A stretch of 64,000 nucleotides of DNA from Flaviflexus huanghaiensis (GCF_014118685.1 NZ_JACFAK010000006.1:105384-169383), one strand, 5' to 3'; positions 18,444 to 27,928 are shown, counted from the stretch's first letter. Program-made: numbers and translations. Notes: a model not told the origin generated them from the sequence alone.

Positions 18444-20282
18444 ATGACGGATAACGACCGCCCAGTCAGCTACGCGGAGGCACGCGTCAAGATCAAGGAC
18501 GATGACAACCTGGCCAAACTTCTCCACAGTCGCGCTGAGGAGAGACCCGACCAGGTCATCATCCAGTTCAAGTCGGCTCTCGGCGATCGCTGGAGTCCGA
18601 TCACGTACCGTCAGTTCGAAGAATCGGTCCGGGCTCTCGCCCGAGGGTTCATCGCCCTCGGCGTCCGGCCCGGGGACCGGGTCGGTGTTATGTCGCCCAC
18701 TCGATACGAGTGGAGCCTGACCGACTTCGCGCTGTGGTATGCGGGTGCGTCCGGTATCCCGATCTACGAGACGTCGTCCCGTAGCCAGGCGGAGTGGATC
18801 CTGTCCGACTCGGGGTGCCGCTTCATCATCGTCGAGAACATGTCCCTGCGTGACACAGTCAAGCCGCTCCTCGAGACGATCGAAGGTCTTGAGAAGGTGT
18901 TCGTCATCGATGATGACTGCCTTGGAGACATTGTCGTACTCGGCGAAGACCTCGACCGTGTCGAGGTGGATCGGGAGATCGATGCCCGTATCGCCAACAC
19001 CACATCCGACGATGTTGCGACGATTATCTACACGTCTGGCACGACAGGACGGCCCAAGGGTGTTGTTCTCACGCACAAGAACCTGCTCCATGTCGTCATC
19101 AACGGCCCAGCTGACCCGGAACTCAACAAGATCATCGCCCACCCGAACGCCAGGACTCTCCTGTTCCTGCCGATGGCACACGTTTTCGCCAGGTTCGTGT
19201 CGATCCTCGCAATAGAAGCCGGTGCGATCCTTGGCCACTCCCCGGACACGAAGAACCTCGTGGCCGACATGCAGTCGTTCAAGCCGACCTTCGTGCTCGC
19301 GGTGCCCCGTGTCTTCGAGAAGGTCTACAACGCGGCCGATGCCAAGGCGAACGCGTCAAAGGTCAAGGGCCCGATCTTCCGCCGCTTCGCCAAGGTCGCA
19401 ATCGGGTACTCCCGCGCCCTTCAAACCCCCGAAGGGCCGAGCCCGTGGCTTAAAGCCCAGCATCACCTCGGCGAGAAGCTCGTGTACTCGACCCTCAAGG
19501 AGCTGCTCGGCGGGCAACTCAAGCACTCCATCTCCGGCGGCGGCCCTCTCGGCGAACGGCTCGGCCACTTCTTCCGTGGTGCTGGCATTACGATCTACGA
19601 GGGCTATGGCCTGACAGAGACCTCGGCGCCGACGACCGTCAACCGTCCCGGTAACATCAAAATCGGCACGATTGGACCCGCCTATCCGGGCGCGCTCGTC
19701 ACGGTCGATGAGGACGGCGAGATTCTTGTCAAGGGTGACCACGTATTCCCCCGATACCACAACAATGAAGAGGCCACCCGCGACGCCTTCACAGAGGATG
19801 GCTGGTTCAAGACGGGTGATCTCGGCTCGCTCGATGACGACCTGTTCGTCACGATCACCGGCCGGAAGAAGGAGATCATTGTGACGGCCAGCGGCAAGAA
19901 CGTTGCTCCCGCCGTTCTCGAGGATCGCCTTCGCGGCCACCCGATTGTCTCCCAGGTCGTCGTCGTCGGCGACAACCGCCCCTTTATCGGCGCACTCATC
20001 ACGCTCGATGCGGACATGCTACCGGGGTGGCTCTCGAACAAGGGTCTACCGCCGATGGCGGCCGACGAGGCGGCCGAGAACCCCCAGGTCATCGCCGCTC
20101 TCGATAGGGCCGTCAGCCGCGCAAATGAAGCGGTTTCCCGCGCAGAGTCCATCAGGAAGTTCAACGTGCTGACGACGGACTTCACGGTCGACAATGACTA
20201 TCTCACGCCCTCGCTCAAAGTGAAGCGCCACAAGGTTCTCACCGACTTCGAGAATGAGATCGAGAAGATCTACGCACGCTGA
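18444..20282 (+). CDS. Long-chain fatty-acid-CoA ligase (FadD15-like)
   Basis: AMP-forming acyl-CoA synthetase of 612 residues that activates fatty acids with ATP and CoA. Motif A YTSGTTGRPKGVV near 195, the family motif GYGLTETSAPTTVN near 390 and TGDLGSLDDDLFVTITGRKK with the hinge, plus the catalytic-Lys region near the C-terminus (SLKVKRHKV). GGAAGG precedes the ATG. It follows valS by 30 nt and is probably cotranscribed. A strong hairpin closes the unit. Confidence 0.93.
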   Translation: MTDNDRPVSYAEARVKIKDDDNLAKLLHSRAEERPDQVIIQFKSALGDRWSPITYRQFEESVRALARGFIALGVRPGDRVGVMSPTRYEWSLTDFALWYAGASGIPIYETSSRSQAEWILSDSGCRFIIVENMSLRDTVKPLLETIEGLEKVFVIDDDCLGDIVVLGEDLDRVEVDREIDARIANTTSDDVATIIYTSGTTGRPKGVVLTHKNLLHVVINGPADPELNKIIAHPNARTLLFLPMAHVFARFVSILAIEAGAILGHSPDTKNLVADMQSFKPTFVLAVPRVFEKVYNAADAKANASKVKGPIFRRFAKVAIGYSRALQTPEGPSPWLKAQHHLGEKLVYSTLKELLGGQLKHSISGGGPLGERLGHFFRGAGITIYEGYGLTETSAPTTVNRPGNIKIGTIGPAYPGALVTVDEDGEILVKGDHVFPRYHNNEEATRDAFTEDGWFKTGDLGSLDDDLFVTITGRKKEIIVTASGKNVAPAVLEDRLRGHPIVSQVVVVGDNRPFIGALITLDADMLPGWLSNKGLPPMAADEAAENPQVIAALDRAVSRANEAVSRAESIRKFNVLTTDFTVDNDYLTPSLKVKRHKVLTDFENEIEKIYAR

Positions 20283-20301
20283 TCCTGGCATACGCATCGT
20301 T

Positions 20302-20332
20302 GGGGCCGCGGGGACAGTGTCTCCGCGGCCCC
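20302..20332 (+). terminator. Hairpin terminator after valS-fadD
   Basis: GGGGCCGCGG pairs with CCGCGGCCCC, with an inner GACA/TGTC pairing. There is no U-run behind it, a form common in high-GC actinobacteria. Confidence 0.65.
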
Positions 20333-20784
20333 CAGGAGTTCGACAGCACTCCTTCGAGCCGACGGCACCGAGCGGTCCGAAAGTGGGGAGCGGTGTCGCA
20401 AAGAGCCATCCGGTCAAGCACATTGATGATCTGAGTGTTCGCCCGAGTGAGGCGTTCACGCAAGGATGACGGCATCCCCGTTTCGCGGATGAGGGTGGGT
20501 CACTCCTCGCGTCTTGAGCTTCGTCGCTCAGCCTGTCGCGGCCTTCTTCAACACTAGCCGAATGGCAGTTGGCCACATCCTAGGGCGAGGTCACGTTGTG
20601 GATCCAGGTGCCACCACAGCACTCCACGATGTTGTGAGCGTGTAGCAAGAGGAACTCGGGGATGACCTGTGCCAGGTGGGGCTCGTAGCCTCGAGAGACT
20701 ATCTCGAAGTCCGTGGGACCGTGTCCCACTACCCGCCACGGGCTTCATGGATGGCTGTTCAAGGCCCGACTTCAGGCGTCAAAC
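20333..20784. other. Intergenic region with possible gene remnants
   Basis: About 450 bases without a convincing gene. On the minus strand, 20580-20729 is a GTG-started frame of 49 codons, reading GPTDFEIVSRGYEPHLAQVI and further on HAHNIVECCGG, protein-like but not recognised. A second minus-strand frame (20239-20475) begins MPSSLRERLTRAN. Neither has a ribosome site. The region may hold decayed genes. Confidence 0.4.
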
Positions 20785-21084
20785 TTAGGAGTTCTTCGCG
20801 AAGTCCTCGTGGTGGCGAATAACCTCGGTGACAATGAACTTGAGAAACTTCTCTGCGAAGACCGGGTCAAGGCCTGATTCTTCAGCGAGCGCGCGCAAAC
20901 GCGCAATTTGCCGTTCTTCACGCTGAGGATCGGAAGCGGGTAATCCCAGCTCGGCCTTGAGCCGGCCGACCTGCTGCGTACATCGGAAACGTTCCGCGAG
21001 GATATGGATGAGCGCCGCATCGATATTGTCAATACTCTCTCGGGCTGTGCGCAGACCCTCAGGGATATCCTGCGGCTCGTCCAT
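20785..21084 (-). CDS. Chorismate mutase, monofunctional AroQ type
   Basis: Converts chorismate to prephenate on the way to Phe and Tyr. The 99 residues form the all-alpha AroQ fold: ARESIDNIDAALIHILAERF (helix 1, with the Arg and Asp of the active site), the segment with KAELGLPASDPQREERQIARL, and the C-terminal FLKFIVTEVIRHHE. A TAGGAG ribosome site lies 5 nt from the ATG at 21084. It is 7 nt behind clpX and probably cotranscribed. Short chorismate mutases of this kind in actinobacteria are often activated by binding DAHP synthase. Confidence 0.93.
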   Translation of the reverse strand: MDEPQDIPEGLRTARESIDNIDAALIHILAERFRCTQQVGRLKAELGLPASDPQREERQIARLRALAEESGLDPVFAEKFLKFIVTEVIRHHEDFAKNS

Positions 21085-21091
21085 ATATCTC

Positions 21092-22348
21092 CTAGGCAGA
21101 CTTCTTCGAACGCTTGAGCACGAAGGTGGGCTCCCCACCGTCGAGTACCTTCTCGTCAATAATGACGCGTTCGATGTCGGTCCGCGATGGGATCTCAAAC
21201 ATGAGCTCGCGCAAGAGATTCTCAAGTATCGAGCGGAGCCCTCGAGCGCCCGTGCCGCGTTCGACAGCCTTGGCCGCGATGCCGGCGAGGGCGCTGTCGG
21301 TGAATTCGAGCTGGACGTCGTCCAGTTCAAACATCTTCTGGTACTGCTTCGCGAGCGCGTTGCGCGGCTCGGTAAGGATCGTGATGAGGTCACTCAGCTC
21401 GAGTGCGTCGACAGTGGCGATGACAGGTAGCCGGCCGACGAGCTCTGGGATGAGGCCGAACTTGTGCAGATCGTCGGGTTCAACATCGCTACTGAGACCG
21501 CCCGGAATCTCGGCCGAAGGCAAGTCGGAGCCGAACCCAATCGAGCGGCGACCGCTACGAGCCGAGACGATCTCCTCCATCCCCGCGAAGGCGCCAGCGA
21601 CGATGAAGAGAACGTTCGTCGTGTCGATCTGGACGAATTCCTGGTGGGGGTGCTTACGGCCGCCCTGTGGCGGCACCGATGCGATCGTGCCCTCGATGAT
21701 CTTGAGGAGCGCCTGCTGAACGCCCTCGCCCGAGACGTCGCGTGTGATCGACGGGTTCTCGGACTTGCGGGAAATCTTGTCGATCTCGTCGATGTAGATG
21801 ATGCCCTGGGCGGCCTTGTCCGTGTCTCCATCGGCGGCCTGGATGAGTTTGAGGAGGATGTTCTCCACATCTTCGCCGACGTAGCCGGCTTCAGTCAGGG
21901 AGGTGGCATCGGCGATCGCAAACGGCACGTCGAGCATGCGAGCGAGCGACTGCGCGAGATATGTCTTACCGGTGCCGGTCGGGCCGATCATGAGGATATT
22001 GGACTTGCCGATCTCGACCGGCTCCTCACCTTTCATTGGCACGTCTTGACCGGAACGGATTCGCTTGTAGTGGTTGTAGACCGCGACCGATAGGGTGCGC
22101 TTGGCGTTCTCCTGGCCGACGACGTATTCGTTGAGGAAGTCGAAAATCTCTTTCGGCTTCGGCAGAGCGTCGAGGGAGAACTCCGGCTCTTCGTGACCGA
22201 GCTCTTCTGCAATGATCTCGTTGCACAGCTCAATGCACTCGTTGCAGATGTAAGCGCCGGAGCCCGTGATGAGCTTCTTCACCTGGCGCTGCGACTTCTG
22301 ACAGAACGAGCATTTGAGCATGTCGGCTGCGTCAGCTGTTCGAGCCAT
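21092..22348 (-). CDS. clpX: ATP-dependent Clp protease ATP-binding subunit ClpX
   Basis: AAA+ unfoldase feeding substrates to ClpP1P2. The 418 residues start with the zinc-binding domain (Cys13, Cys16, Cys35, Cys38), then Walker A GPTGTGKT at 122-129, Walker [10 protein letters not shown] and the RKHPHQEF pore/sensor region, and end in the D2 small domain. It is separated from clpP2 by a hairpin and has its own upstream region. Confidence 0.97.
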   Translation of the reverse strand: MARTADAADMLKCSFCQKSQRQVKKLITGSGAYICNECIELCNEIIAEELGHEEPEFSLDALPKPKEIFDFLNEYVVGQENAKRTLSVAVYNHYKRIRSGQDVPMKGEEPVEIGKSNILMIGPTGTGKTYLAQSLARMLDVPFAIADATSLTEAGYVGEDVENILLKLIQAADGDTDKAAQGIIYIDEIDKISRKSENPSITRDVSGEGVQQALLKIIEGTIASVPPQGGRKHPHQEFVQIDTTNVLFIVAGAFAGMEEIVSARSGRRSIGFGSDLPSAEIPGGLSSDVEPDDLHKFGLIPELVGRLPVIATVDALELSDLITILTEPRNALAKQYQKMFELDDVQLEFTDSALAGIAAKAVERGTGARGLRSILENLLRELMFEIPSRTDIERVIIDEKVLDGGEPTFVLKRSKKSA

Positions 22349-22418
22349 GAGCGTACCTCCCCTGAACTGTCATTAACTGTAGCGAGATCAGCGCGAATGC
22401 GCGAATGCACCACGCGGA

Positions 22419-22444
22419 GACGGGAGCCCCGAAGGGCTCCCGTC
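22419..22444 (-). terminator. Hairpin terminator after clpP1-clpP2
   Basis: GACGGGAGCCC-CGAA-GGGCTCCCGTC, a perfect 11-bp stem, between the clpP2 stop and clpX. It has no U-tract. Confidence 0.6.
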
Positions 22445-22465
22445 CACATGAGGCTGTCAGCGTTC

Positions 22466-23113
22466 TCAGGCGTCGATTCTCGGAGCCTTGCGCGAGGTGA
22501 GAACCTCGTCGACCAGGCCGTATTCTTTCGCCTGTTGGGCGGTGAGGATCTTATCGCGATCAATGTCGCGGGAGACCTCTTCCTTCGGCTTGCCCGAATG
22601 GTCGGCGAGGGTCTGTTCGAGCCAGTCCCTCATCCGGTCGATCTCGTTCGCGACGATCTCGATGTCCGAGGCCTGGCCCTGGACGCCCTGCATGGCGGGC
22701 TGGTGGATGAGGATGCGCGCGTTCGGTAGCGCGAGCCGCTTGCCGGGCGCACCCGCTGCGAGAAGAACGGCGGCCGCCGAGGCTGCCTGACCGAGGCACA
22801 CTGTCTGCACCTCGGGCTTGATGTACTGCATCGTGTCGTAGATCGCGGTCAGCGCCGTGAAGGAGCCGCCGGGCGAGTTGATGTACATCGTGATCATGGC
22901 TTCCGGATCCTGCGACTCGAGGACGAGGAGCTGGGCCATGACATCGTCGGCAGACGCGTCATCGACCTGGACGCCGAGGAAGACGATTCGGTCTTCAAAC
23001 AGCTTCGCGTAGGGATCCTGGCGCTTGTAGCCGTAGGGCGTGCGCTCCTCGAAGGTCGGCAAGACATACCGGGCCTCCGGCATCTGCGGTGCCCTCATGG
23101 ACGGGAAGTTCAA
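22466..23113 (-). CDS. clpP2: ATP-dependent Clp protease proteolytic subunit 2
   Basis: Serine protease ring subunit, about 215 residues, working with ClpP1 as a mixed 14-mer. Catalytic Ser112 (GQAASAAAV), His137 (IHQPA) and Asp187 (IDRDK) are present. The start is not an obvious ATG: the TTG at 23113 has an AGGAG site 6 nt upstream, while the ATG at 23098 has none and a GTG at 23131 overlaps the clpP1 stop (GTGA). I chose the TTG for its ribosome site. It is cotranscribed with clpP1. Confidence 0.93.
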   Translation of the reverse strand: MNFPSMRAPQMPEARYVLPTFEERTPYGYKRQDPYAKLFEDRIVFLGVQVDDASADDVMAQLLVLESQDPEAMITMYINSPGGSFTALTAIYDTMQYIKPEVQTVCLGQAASAAAVLLAAGAPGKRLALPNARILIHQPAMQGVQGQASDIEIVANEIDRMRDWLEQTLADHSGKPKEEVSRDIDRDKILTAQQAKEYGLVDEVLTSRKAPRIDA

Positions 23114-23127
23114 CTTGTGCTCCTGGT

Positions 23128-23739
23128 TCACTTGGTGCCACCGCCACCCGAGACGAGGTCTGATGTCTCGACAACGTGGTCGACGAAGCCGTACTCCAGC
23201 GCCTCCTGAGCGTCGAACCACTTGTCGCGGTCCGAGTCCTCGATGATCTGCTCAACGGTCTTGCCGGTCTGCTGAGCCGTGATTTCGGCCAGCTCCCTCT
23301 TCATCTTCATGATGAGGTCGGCGTTGATGCGGATATCAGCGGCCGTACCGCCGGCACCGCCGGACGGCTGGTGCATGAGGACCCGGGCGTGCGGCGTGAT
23401 GTAGCGTTTGCCGGGCGTTCCGGAGGTCAGGAGGAACTGGCCCATGGAGGCCGCCATACCCATCGCCACGGTTGCGACGTTGGGCTGGACGTACTTCATC
23501 GTGTCGTAAATCGCCATGCCGGCCGTGACGGAGCCGCCGGGCGAGTTGATGTAGAGGTAGATGTCCTCGTCAGGATCCTCTGCCGCGAGGAGTAGCATCT
23601 GGGCGCAAATCGAGTTCGCGATATCGTCGCGGACTTCGGAGCCTAGCCAGATAATGCGCTCCTTGAGAAGACGGTTAAAGATGTGGTCGCTCAGGCCAAG
23701 ATTATTGGCCTCGCCCTGCATCGTGGGAAGTGTGCTCAA
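23128..23739 (-). CDS. clpP1: ATP-dependent Clp protease proteolytic subunit 1
   Basis: 203-residue ClpP with the complete triad: Ser98 (GMAASMG), His123 (LMHQPSGG) and Asp172. It pairs with ClpP2, encoded directly downstream, to form the actinobacterial two-ring protease. A Gly-rich tail (SGGGGTK) ends the protein. No ClgR-type operator was recognised in the 5' region. Confidence 0.96.
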   Translation of the reverse strand: MSTLPTMQGEANNLGLSDHIFNRLLKERIIWLGSEVRDDIANSICAQMLLLAAEDPDEDIYLYINSPGGSVTAGMAIYDTMKYVQPNVATVAMGMAASMGQFLLTSGTPGKRYITPHARVLMHQPSGGAGGTAADIRINADLIMKMKRELAEITAQQTGKTVEQIIEDSDRDKWFDAQEALEYGFVDHVVETSDLVSGGGGTK

Positions 23740-23841
23740 TGGACAGCCTCCTGATTGGTCCTTGCGTTCACTCGAGGTTAACGCACCTTCGAAGTAGGAC
23801 CTTCCCTCCCCTCTGATTGTTTCGCTGATGGCGCATATGGT

Positions 23842-23873
23842 AGGCGCCCGCAGGGAAATCCCCGCGGGCGCCT
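23842..23873 (-). terminator. Hairpin terminator after tig
   Basis: AGGCGCCCGC pairs exactly with GCGGGCGCCT around a 12-nt loop, 15 nt beyond the tig stop. Confidence 0.7.
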
Positions 23874-23888
23874 CATGAGAAATCGGGA

Positions 23889-25331
23889 CTACTTATCGTC
23901 CTCGTTGTCCCCATCAGACGTCTCGTCGGACGAGGCCTCGTCCTCTGCTGACGTCTCGTCTTCTGACGAGGTCTCTTCGACATCGACAGTCAGGTCCTCG
24001 GAGTCTTCGGCGAAGGTCGCTGCTGCTTTCGCGTTCTCCTCGACCGTCTTCTCGTTTTCGTCGATGACAGAGGTGACGTCGACCGGCTCGCCGTCGGTGT
24101 CGACGACCTTGACCTCCCGCAGGGCGAGAATGAGAGCCTTATTGCGGGTGAGCTCACCGGCGAACGCGCTGACCTGGTTGGTCTGGACGGCGGCCTGAAG
24201 GAACTGGTTCGGGTCCATGCCGTACATCTGGGCCTGCTGGACCATGAACTCAAGTAGCTCGTCCTGGCCAATGGTGACGTCGAGCTTCTCGCTCACGGCC
24301 TCAAGGATCATTTGGTCGCGGAACCCCTTTTCGGTGTCCTCACGGATCTCCTCACCATGCGCGTCACCCTCTTCCTTGCCCTCGGCCTCGAGGTGGCGCT
24401 TGATCTCCGCGTCGATGACACGGGCGGGGACGGGGACCTCGATGAGCTTGTTGAGCTCTTCGAGCAGGAGATCGCGCGCACTGTAAACGACCTCGGTCGT
24501 CTTGTCCTTCTCAGCGGACTCGCGAAGATCAGCCTTGAACTCGTCGAGCGTGTCGAATTCGGATGCGAGCTGAGCGAAATCATCGTCAGCCTCGGGAAGC
24601 TCGGACTCCTTCACCGACTGGACCGTAACGGTCACCTCAGCCTCTTCGCCCTCGTGCTCGCCGCCCGCAAGGGTCGATGTGAAGGTGGCAGTTTCGCCAG
24701 CCTGGAGGCCCTCGAGGGCCTCGTCGATGCCGTCGAGTAGCTGGCCGGAGCCAAGCTGGTAGGAGATGCCGGACACGGAGTCGACAACCTCATCGCCGAT
24801 TCTCGCCTCCATGTCGATCGAGACGTAGTCCTTCGGCTCGACCGCCCGCTCAACGGACTTGAGAGTGGCGAACCGCTCCCTCATCTCCGTCAGGCGCTCT
24901 TCGACGTCCTCGTCTGTGACGACGGGCTTGTCGACCGTCACCGTGATGTCGGAGAACTCCGGAAGCGTGATCTCGGGGCGGGTGTCGACGGCGATTTCGA
25001 ATGTCAGGCTGCCGCCGGGCGCGCCCTCCATATTCGGCCACTGCGTGATGTCAACCTCGGGCGGGCCGAGCGGTGCGAGCTCGTGCTCGGCGATCGCGCT
25101 CTGGTAGTAGCCGTCGAGGGAATCGTTGACTGCCTGTTCGACGATCGCGGGGCGGCCGATCCGGCTCTCAAGGACGCGCATCGGGACCTTGCCACGACGG
25201 AATCCCGGGATGTTGACCTGCTGGCTCAGCTTCTTCGCCGCCGCCTCAACGGCCGGCTTCAGCTCCTCATACTCGACCTCAGCGGTGATCTTTACCCGGG
25301 TCGGCTCGAGCTGTTCAACATTGCTCTTCAC
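23889..25331 (-). CDS. tig: Trigger factor
   Basis: Ribosome-associated chaperone and peptidyl-prolyl isomerase, 480 residues. The ribosome-binding domain has the signature [11 protein letters not shown] near residue 45, followed by the FKBP-type domain ([14 protein letters not shown] through the [10 protein letters not shown] region) and the C-terminal helical arms. The tail of about 50 residues is very rich in Asp, Glu, Ser and Thr, a low-complexity extension seen in several actinobacteria. I chose the GTG at 25331 because GGAG lies 8 nt upstream and the protein then begins with the conserved KSNVEQLEP; the ATG six codons upstream lacks a ribosome site. Confidence 0.95.
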   Translation of the reverse strand: MKSNVEQLEPTRVKITAEVEYEELKPAVEAAAKKLSQQVNIPGFRRGKVPMRVLESRIGRPAIVEQAVNDSLDGYYQSAIAEHELAPLGPPEVDITQWPNMEGAPGGSLTFEIAVDTRPEITLPEFSDITVTVDKPVVTDEDVEERLTEMRERFATLKSVERAVEPKDYVSIDMEARIGDEVVDSVSGISYQLGSGQLLDGIDEALEGLQAGETATFTSTLAGGEHEGEEAEVTVTVQSVKESELPEADDDFAQLASEFDTLDEFKADLRESAEKDKTTEVVYSARDLLLEELNKLIEVPVPARVIDAEIKRHLEAEGKEEGDAHGEEIREDTEKGFRDQMILEAVSEKLDVTIGQDELLEFMVQQAQMYGMDPNQFLQAAVQTNQVSAFAGELTRNKALILALREVKVVDTDGEPVDVTSVIDENEKTVEENAKAAATFAEDSEDLTVDVEETSSEDETSAEDEASSDETSDGDNEDDK

Positions 25332-25823
25332 GAAAGTTACTCCAGTCATTGGCGGTGTGGCAGGCAGCCACTCACGATCTCCTGCAGCGTGTGCAGACAT
25401 ACCGCGTCATTCTACGACACGGGGGCAGTCAATTCACACTGCATCTTCCGGTTGTCTATGCCACGACGTAGCGGCGTACAGCACACTCTGTCACAGCTGA
25501 GTAAGACCGATAGGCGGCCGCAGATGACGGGCCAGTATAAATTACCGCTCTCCCGCCGATGGGGATATCCCACAAGAATGTCGTCGTCGTCGGCTGGCGC
25601 CGAGTTCGAGATGCCAGCGTTGAACGCTGGTCGGGGTGGCGGGACTCGAACCCACGACCTTCCGATTTGTCTTTCGTTGAATTACCGCCGAAAAACCTTG
25701 GAATTAAGCCAATATCTCTACTTCCGGCAAGTCGCTATCTTCCACCACCTGCCATCAGATAACATGATCTTACACCCTTGAAGGGGGTGAATGGAGGGGC
25801 GTTCGCGGAGTGTCGGAGGAATC
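25332..25823. other. tig upstream region, old tRNA-Pro 3' end and left end of the mobile element
   Basis: No gene is seen. 25332-25613 should hold the tig promoter. 25614-25630 is the hairpin CCAGCGTT-g-AACGCTGG, which would have followed the original tRNA-Pro on the minus strand. 25630-25664 is the left att repeat. 25665-25823 is element DNA ahead of the integrase, with a small hairpin near 25776-25791 and a GGAGG ribosome site before the integrase ATG. Confidence 0.6.
25630..25664. repeat. Left attachment site (attL), 35-bp direct repeat
   Basis: Starts GTCGGGGTGGCGGGACTCGA and is identical over 35 bp to 34397-34431. It equals the 3' part (T-arm to anticodon stem) of a tRNA-Pro gene on the minus strand, with no 5' half attached, so this is the displaced chromosomal 3' end of the target tRNA. 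Confidence 0.92.
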
Positions 25824-27035
25824 ATGGCTAAGAAGCGTCGATCTTTCGGGAAGATTCGCAAGGTGCCTCGAAAGACTTTCAAAGGCGGCATCGGCTATGA
25901 AGCTTCGTTCGCGAACCCGCGATTCGGCTATGACGGTGAGCCGCACCGGATAGCGCGCACATTCCGGCAAGCGTCGGTTGCCGCGAAGTGGCTGTCGAAG
26001 CAGGAATCGGCCATTGACGGAGATACGTGGAAGTCTCCCTCGCAGGTGAAGGCTGAACGGGAGCTCGAGCAGCTCGCTTCCAGGGGCCGCACGTTCGGAG
26101 AATACGCGGCCGAATGGATGGAGAAGCGTCATCTAACGCCGGCCGTGAAACGTACCCACAGTTCTCTATTGCGCGTGCACTTGTTGCCGCGTTGGGGAGC
26201 CGTGCCGCTGAGACAGATAACGCCGGAAGCCGTCGATGACTGGGCGCTGCTCGAGCTCGCGCCGGGCGCGCCGGGCGCGCGAAAGAATGCTTACGAATTG
26301 TTTCGCGCGATTCTGAATACGGCTGTCGCGTTGGAGATTATCGACCGGTCGCCGTGCGTGTCGGTCACGGACAAGAACTTCGCTCAGTCATTGAAGGGTG
26401 AGAAGTCTCGCCGGCATGAACCTCGGTCACTGCCCGATAGCGAGATAGCGGCCATTGTGAAGGAGTTGCCGGCGCACGCGGTGCCGATGTTTCTATTCAT
26501 GCTGATGACCGGACTGCGGCTAGGCGAAGCCCGCGAACTTCGCTGGAAGGATGTAGACCTCACGACAGGTATTTGTACGGTCAGCCGGAGCGTGTCGGGA
26601 GTAGGCCGAAACCTCGTTGTTCGAGACGGGACAAAGACCAAAGCTTCCAACCGCATTGCCCTACTTGGGCCGCACACGGTGAAGCTGCTGCACGACGTGC
26701 GAGAACGTCAAGACAAGCCGGCCGCTACCGACCTGATCTTCCCTTCCGTCAATGACCGTTCGAAGCATTACGCGGAATCGCTGTTCAATAAGAACTTGTA
26801 TCGCGCGTGTGACAGTCTCGGCTTGGAGCGCGCGTCAGCGCACGACCTCCGCCATACCTGGGCTGACCGTGGCGGCCGAAACGCTGAATCGATTAAGGAC
26901 GTTCAAGATTCGCTTGGACATGCTTCCGCGTCAATGTCGCTGCGCTACATGAAGTCATCGACCGACGCGCGCCGAGTGTTACAGGCAGCCGTCGAAGAAC
27001 AATTCACGACAGCGCTAGAAAGTGGGGCATTGTGA
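25824..27035 (+). CDS. int: Tyrosine site-specific integrase
   Basis: Phage-type integrase of 403 residues that recombines attP with the tRNA-Pro attB. A basic N-terminal arm-binding region (MAKKRRSFGKIRKVPRKTFK) is followed by a SAM-like core-binding domain near 90-180 and the catalytic domain: Arg232 (MTGLRLGEARELRW), Lys near 271-273, His340 and Arg343 (HDLRHTW), His366 (LGHAS) and nucleophile Tyr375 (SLRYMKSS). The ATG at 25824 has GGAGGA 4 nt upstream. It sits next to attL, facing inward, as usual for tRNA-targeting elements. Confidence 0.96.
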   Translation: MAKKRRSFGKIRKVPRKTFKGGIGYEASFANPRFGYDGEPHRIARTFRQASVAAKWLSKQESAIDGDTWKSPSQVKAERELEQLASRGRTFGEYAAEWMEKRHLTPAVKRTHSSLLRVHLLPRWGAVPLRQITPEAVDDWALLELAPGAPGARKNAYELFRAILNTAVALEIIDRSPCVSVTDKNFAQSLKGEKSRRHEPRSLPDSEIAAIVKELPAHAVPMFLFMLMTGLRLGEARELRWKDVDLTTGICTVSRSVSGVGRNLVVRDGTKTKASNRIALLGPHTVKLLHDVRERQDKPAATDLIFPSVNDRSKHYAESLFNKNLYRACDSLGLERASAHDLRHTWADRGGRNAESIKDVQDSLGHASASMSLRYMKSSTDARRVLQAAVEEQFTTALESGAL

Positions 27036-27571
27036 GCAATTCTTGGAACTATGTTGTGCCTGATTACTACTCCTCGAGCTGGCACAGCCGCGCGGTGAAG
27101 GTAACCTCGGCACCTCTCGACTGGCCACGTATCGGCGTTTATTGCCCTCATGACCCCGCCCCGTTTCTGTTCGGATCGTTCGAGATTTCTGCAATGCTCA
27201 TGGAGCAGAGGAATGAGCTCAACTGGGCGTTCAGTAGTAAGTACATGGACAGCAGAGGCAATCTGTTTCAGCTTCGAACTCGAAAGGCGGCTGACAGGCA
27301 GACCATCGTTGATGACGCGCCCGCCGACTATGACCAGTTATCCAACGAAGTGCAGGCTGCAATGTTCGGTGGAGACTGGAGCGCACTGGCGAAAGCACAG
27401 GCTGAGATGGACCACTACAACGCAACCGCGCGCGGCCGAACCAAGTTCACCTGCAACACTTGCGGAGACAGCATGATCGTTCGATCTGAGACGGTTCAGC
27501 AGCCGTTGACAACGGCATACCGTGGCGGAGTACGCGAATTGACCCTGAAACAGCTGCGCCGCGTCCTTTGA
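27032..27571 (+). CDS. Unknown protein with zinc-ribbon-like motif
   Basis: A 179-residue protein I do not recognise. The GTG start overlaps the integrase stop (GTGA), so it is translated with the integrase. It is rich in aromatic residues at the N-terminus (SNSWNYVVPDYYSSSWH) and has one CNTC knuckle near residue 149 but no second Cys pair. No signal peptide or membrane segment is present. It may be an accessory or cargo gene of the element. Confidence 0.6.
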   Translation: MSNSWNYVVPDYYSSSWHSRAVKVTSAPLDWPRIGVYCPHDPAPFLFGSFEISAMLMEQRNELNWAFSSKYMDSRGNLFQLRTRKAADRQTIVDDAPADYDQLSNEVQAAMFGGDWSALAKAQAEMDHYNATARGRTKFTCNTCGDSMIVRSETVQQPLTTAYRGGVRELTLKQLRRVL

Positions 27572-27667
27572 GTTACATGCTTGTCATTTAGTTGCTACAC
27601 TGGAAGCAGGCCGGCTAGGGCTAGAACCTAGTGACGGGGTTTGACCTGACTGGGATGCAAACAATTC

Positions 27668-27710
27668 AAGTCCTCCGAGCAGAGGAGAATTTCTCATGCT
27701 CGAAGGACTT
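27668..27710 (+). promoter_or_regulatory. Long hairpin over the translation start of the excision/replication genes
   Basis: AAGTCCTcCGAGCA pairs with TGCTCGaAGGACTT (13 of 14 pairs), and inside the loop GAGAA faces TTCTC. The loop holds the GAGGAG site of a 17-codon frame and the 3' arm holds the GAAGGA site of the gene at 27716. It probably limits translation until melted. Inferred from sequence only. Confidence 0.55.
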
Positions 27711-27749
27711 CTTTCATGTCTAAGGCAATTTCACTTAGAGGCCGCGTAG
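27696..27749 (+). CDS. Possible 17-residue leader peptide
   Basis: ATG at 27696 has a perfect GAGGAG 8 nt upstream and encodes MLEGLLSCLRQFHLEAA, overlapping the next gene in another frame. Its ribosomes would open the hairpin that masks the next gene's ribosome site, a plausible coupling device. It could also be chance, with only the 27716 gene being real. Confidence 0.35.
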   Translation: MLEGLLSCLRQFHLEAA

Positions 27750-27928
27750 CCGCCCTATCACGGTCCCGCCCTGCCGACGATGCCGACCTGATTCATGCGC
27801 GCACCGATCTCGCAGTGCAAACAATTCGCGACTACATCATCGACCGGTTAGCCGGACTTCCACCACTCAGCGCTTCTCAGATAAGCCAGCTGACTGAGCT
27901 GATTGCCGACGGCGGTGACCGCTCATGA
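27716..27928 (+). CDS. Small conserved element protein
   Basis: 70 residues, beginning MSKAISLRGRVAALSRSR followed by a helical region. From memory, short proteins of this pattern (RGR...L-SRSR-ADD) stand just before the excisionase gene in many actinobacterial integrated elements; the function is unknown. The ATG follows GAAGGA by 7 nt, and its end overlaps the next ATG by 4 nt. It is probably DNA-binding or regulatory, by position only. Confidence 0.65.
   Translation: MSKAISLRGRVAALSRSRPADDADLIHARTDLAVQTIRDYIIDRLAGLPPLSASQISQLTELIADGGDRS

Noticed and set aside
18416..18446. GGGAAGGCAGCA before fadD, resembling the SRP RNA tip
   Set aside because: The flanking helices needed for SRP RNA are absent; it is a hairpin plus Shine-Dalgarno.
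25630..25664. Possible second tRNA-Pro gene
   Set aside because: Only the 3' half is present, with no anticodon loop or 5' half; it is the att remnant.
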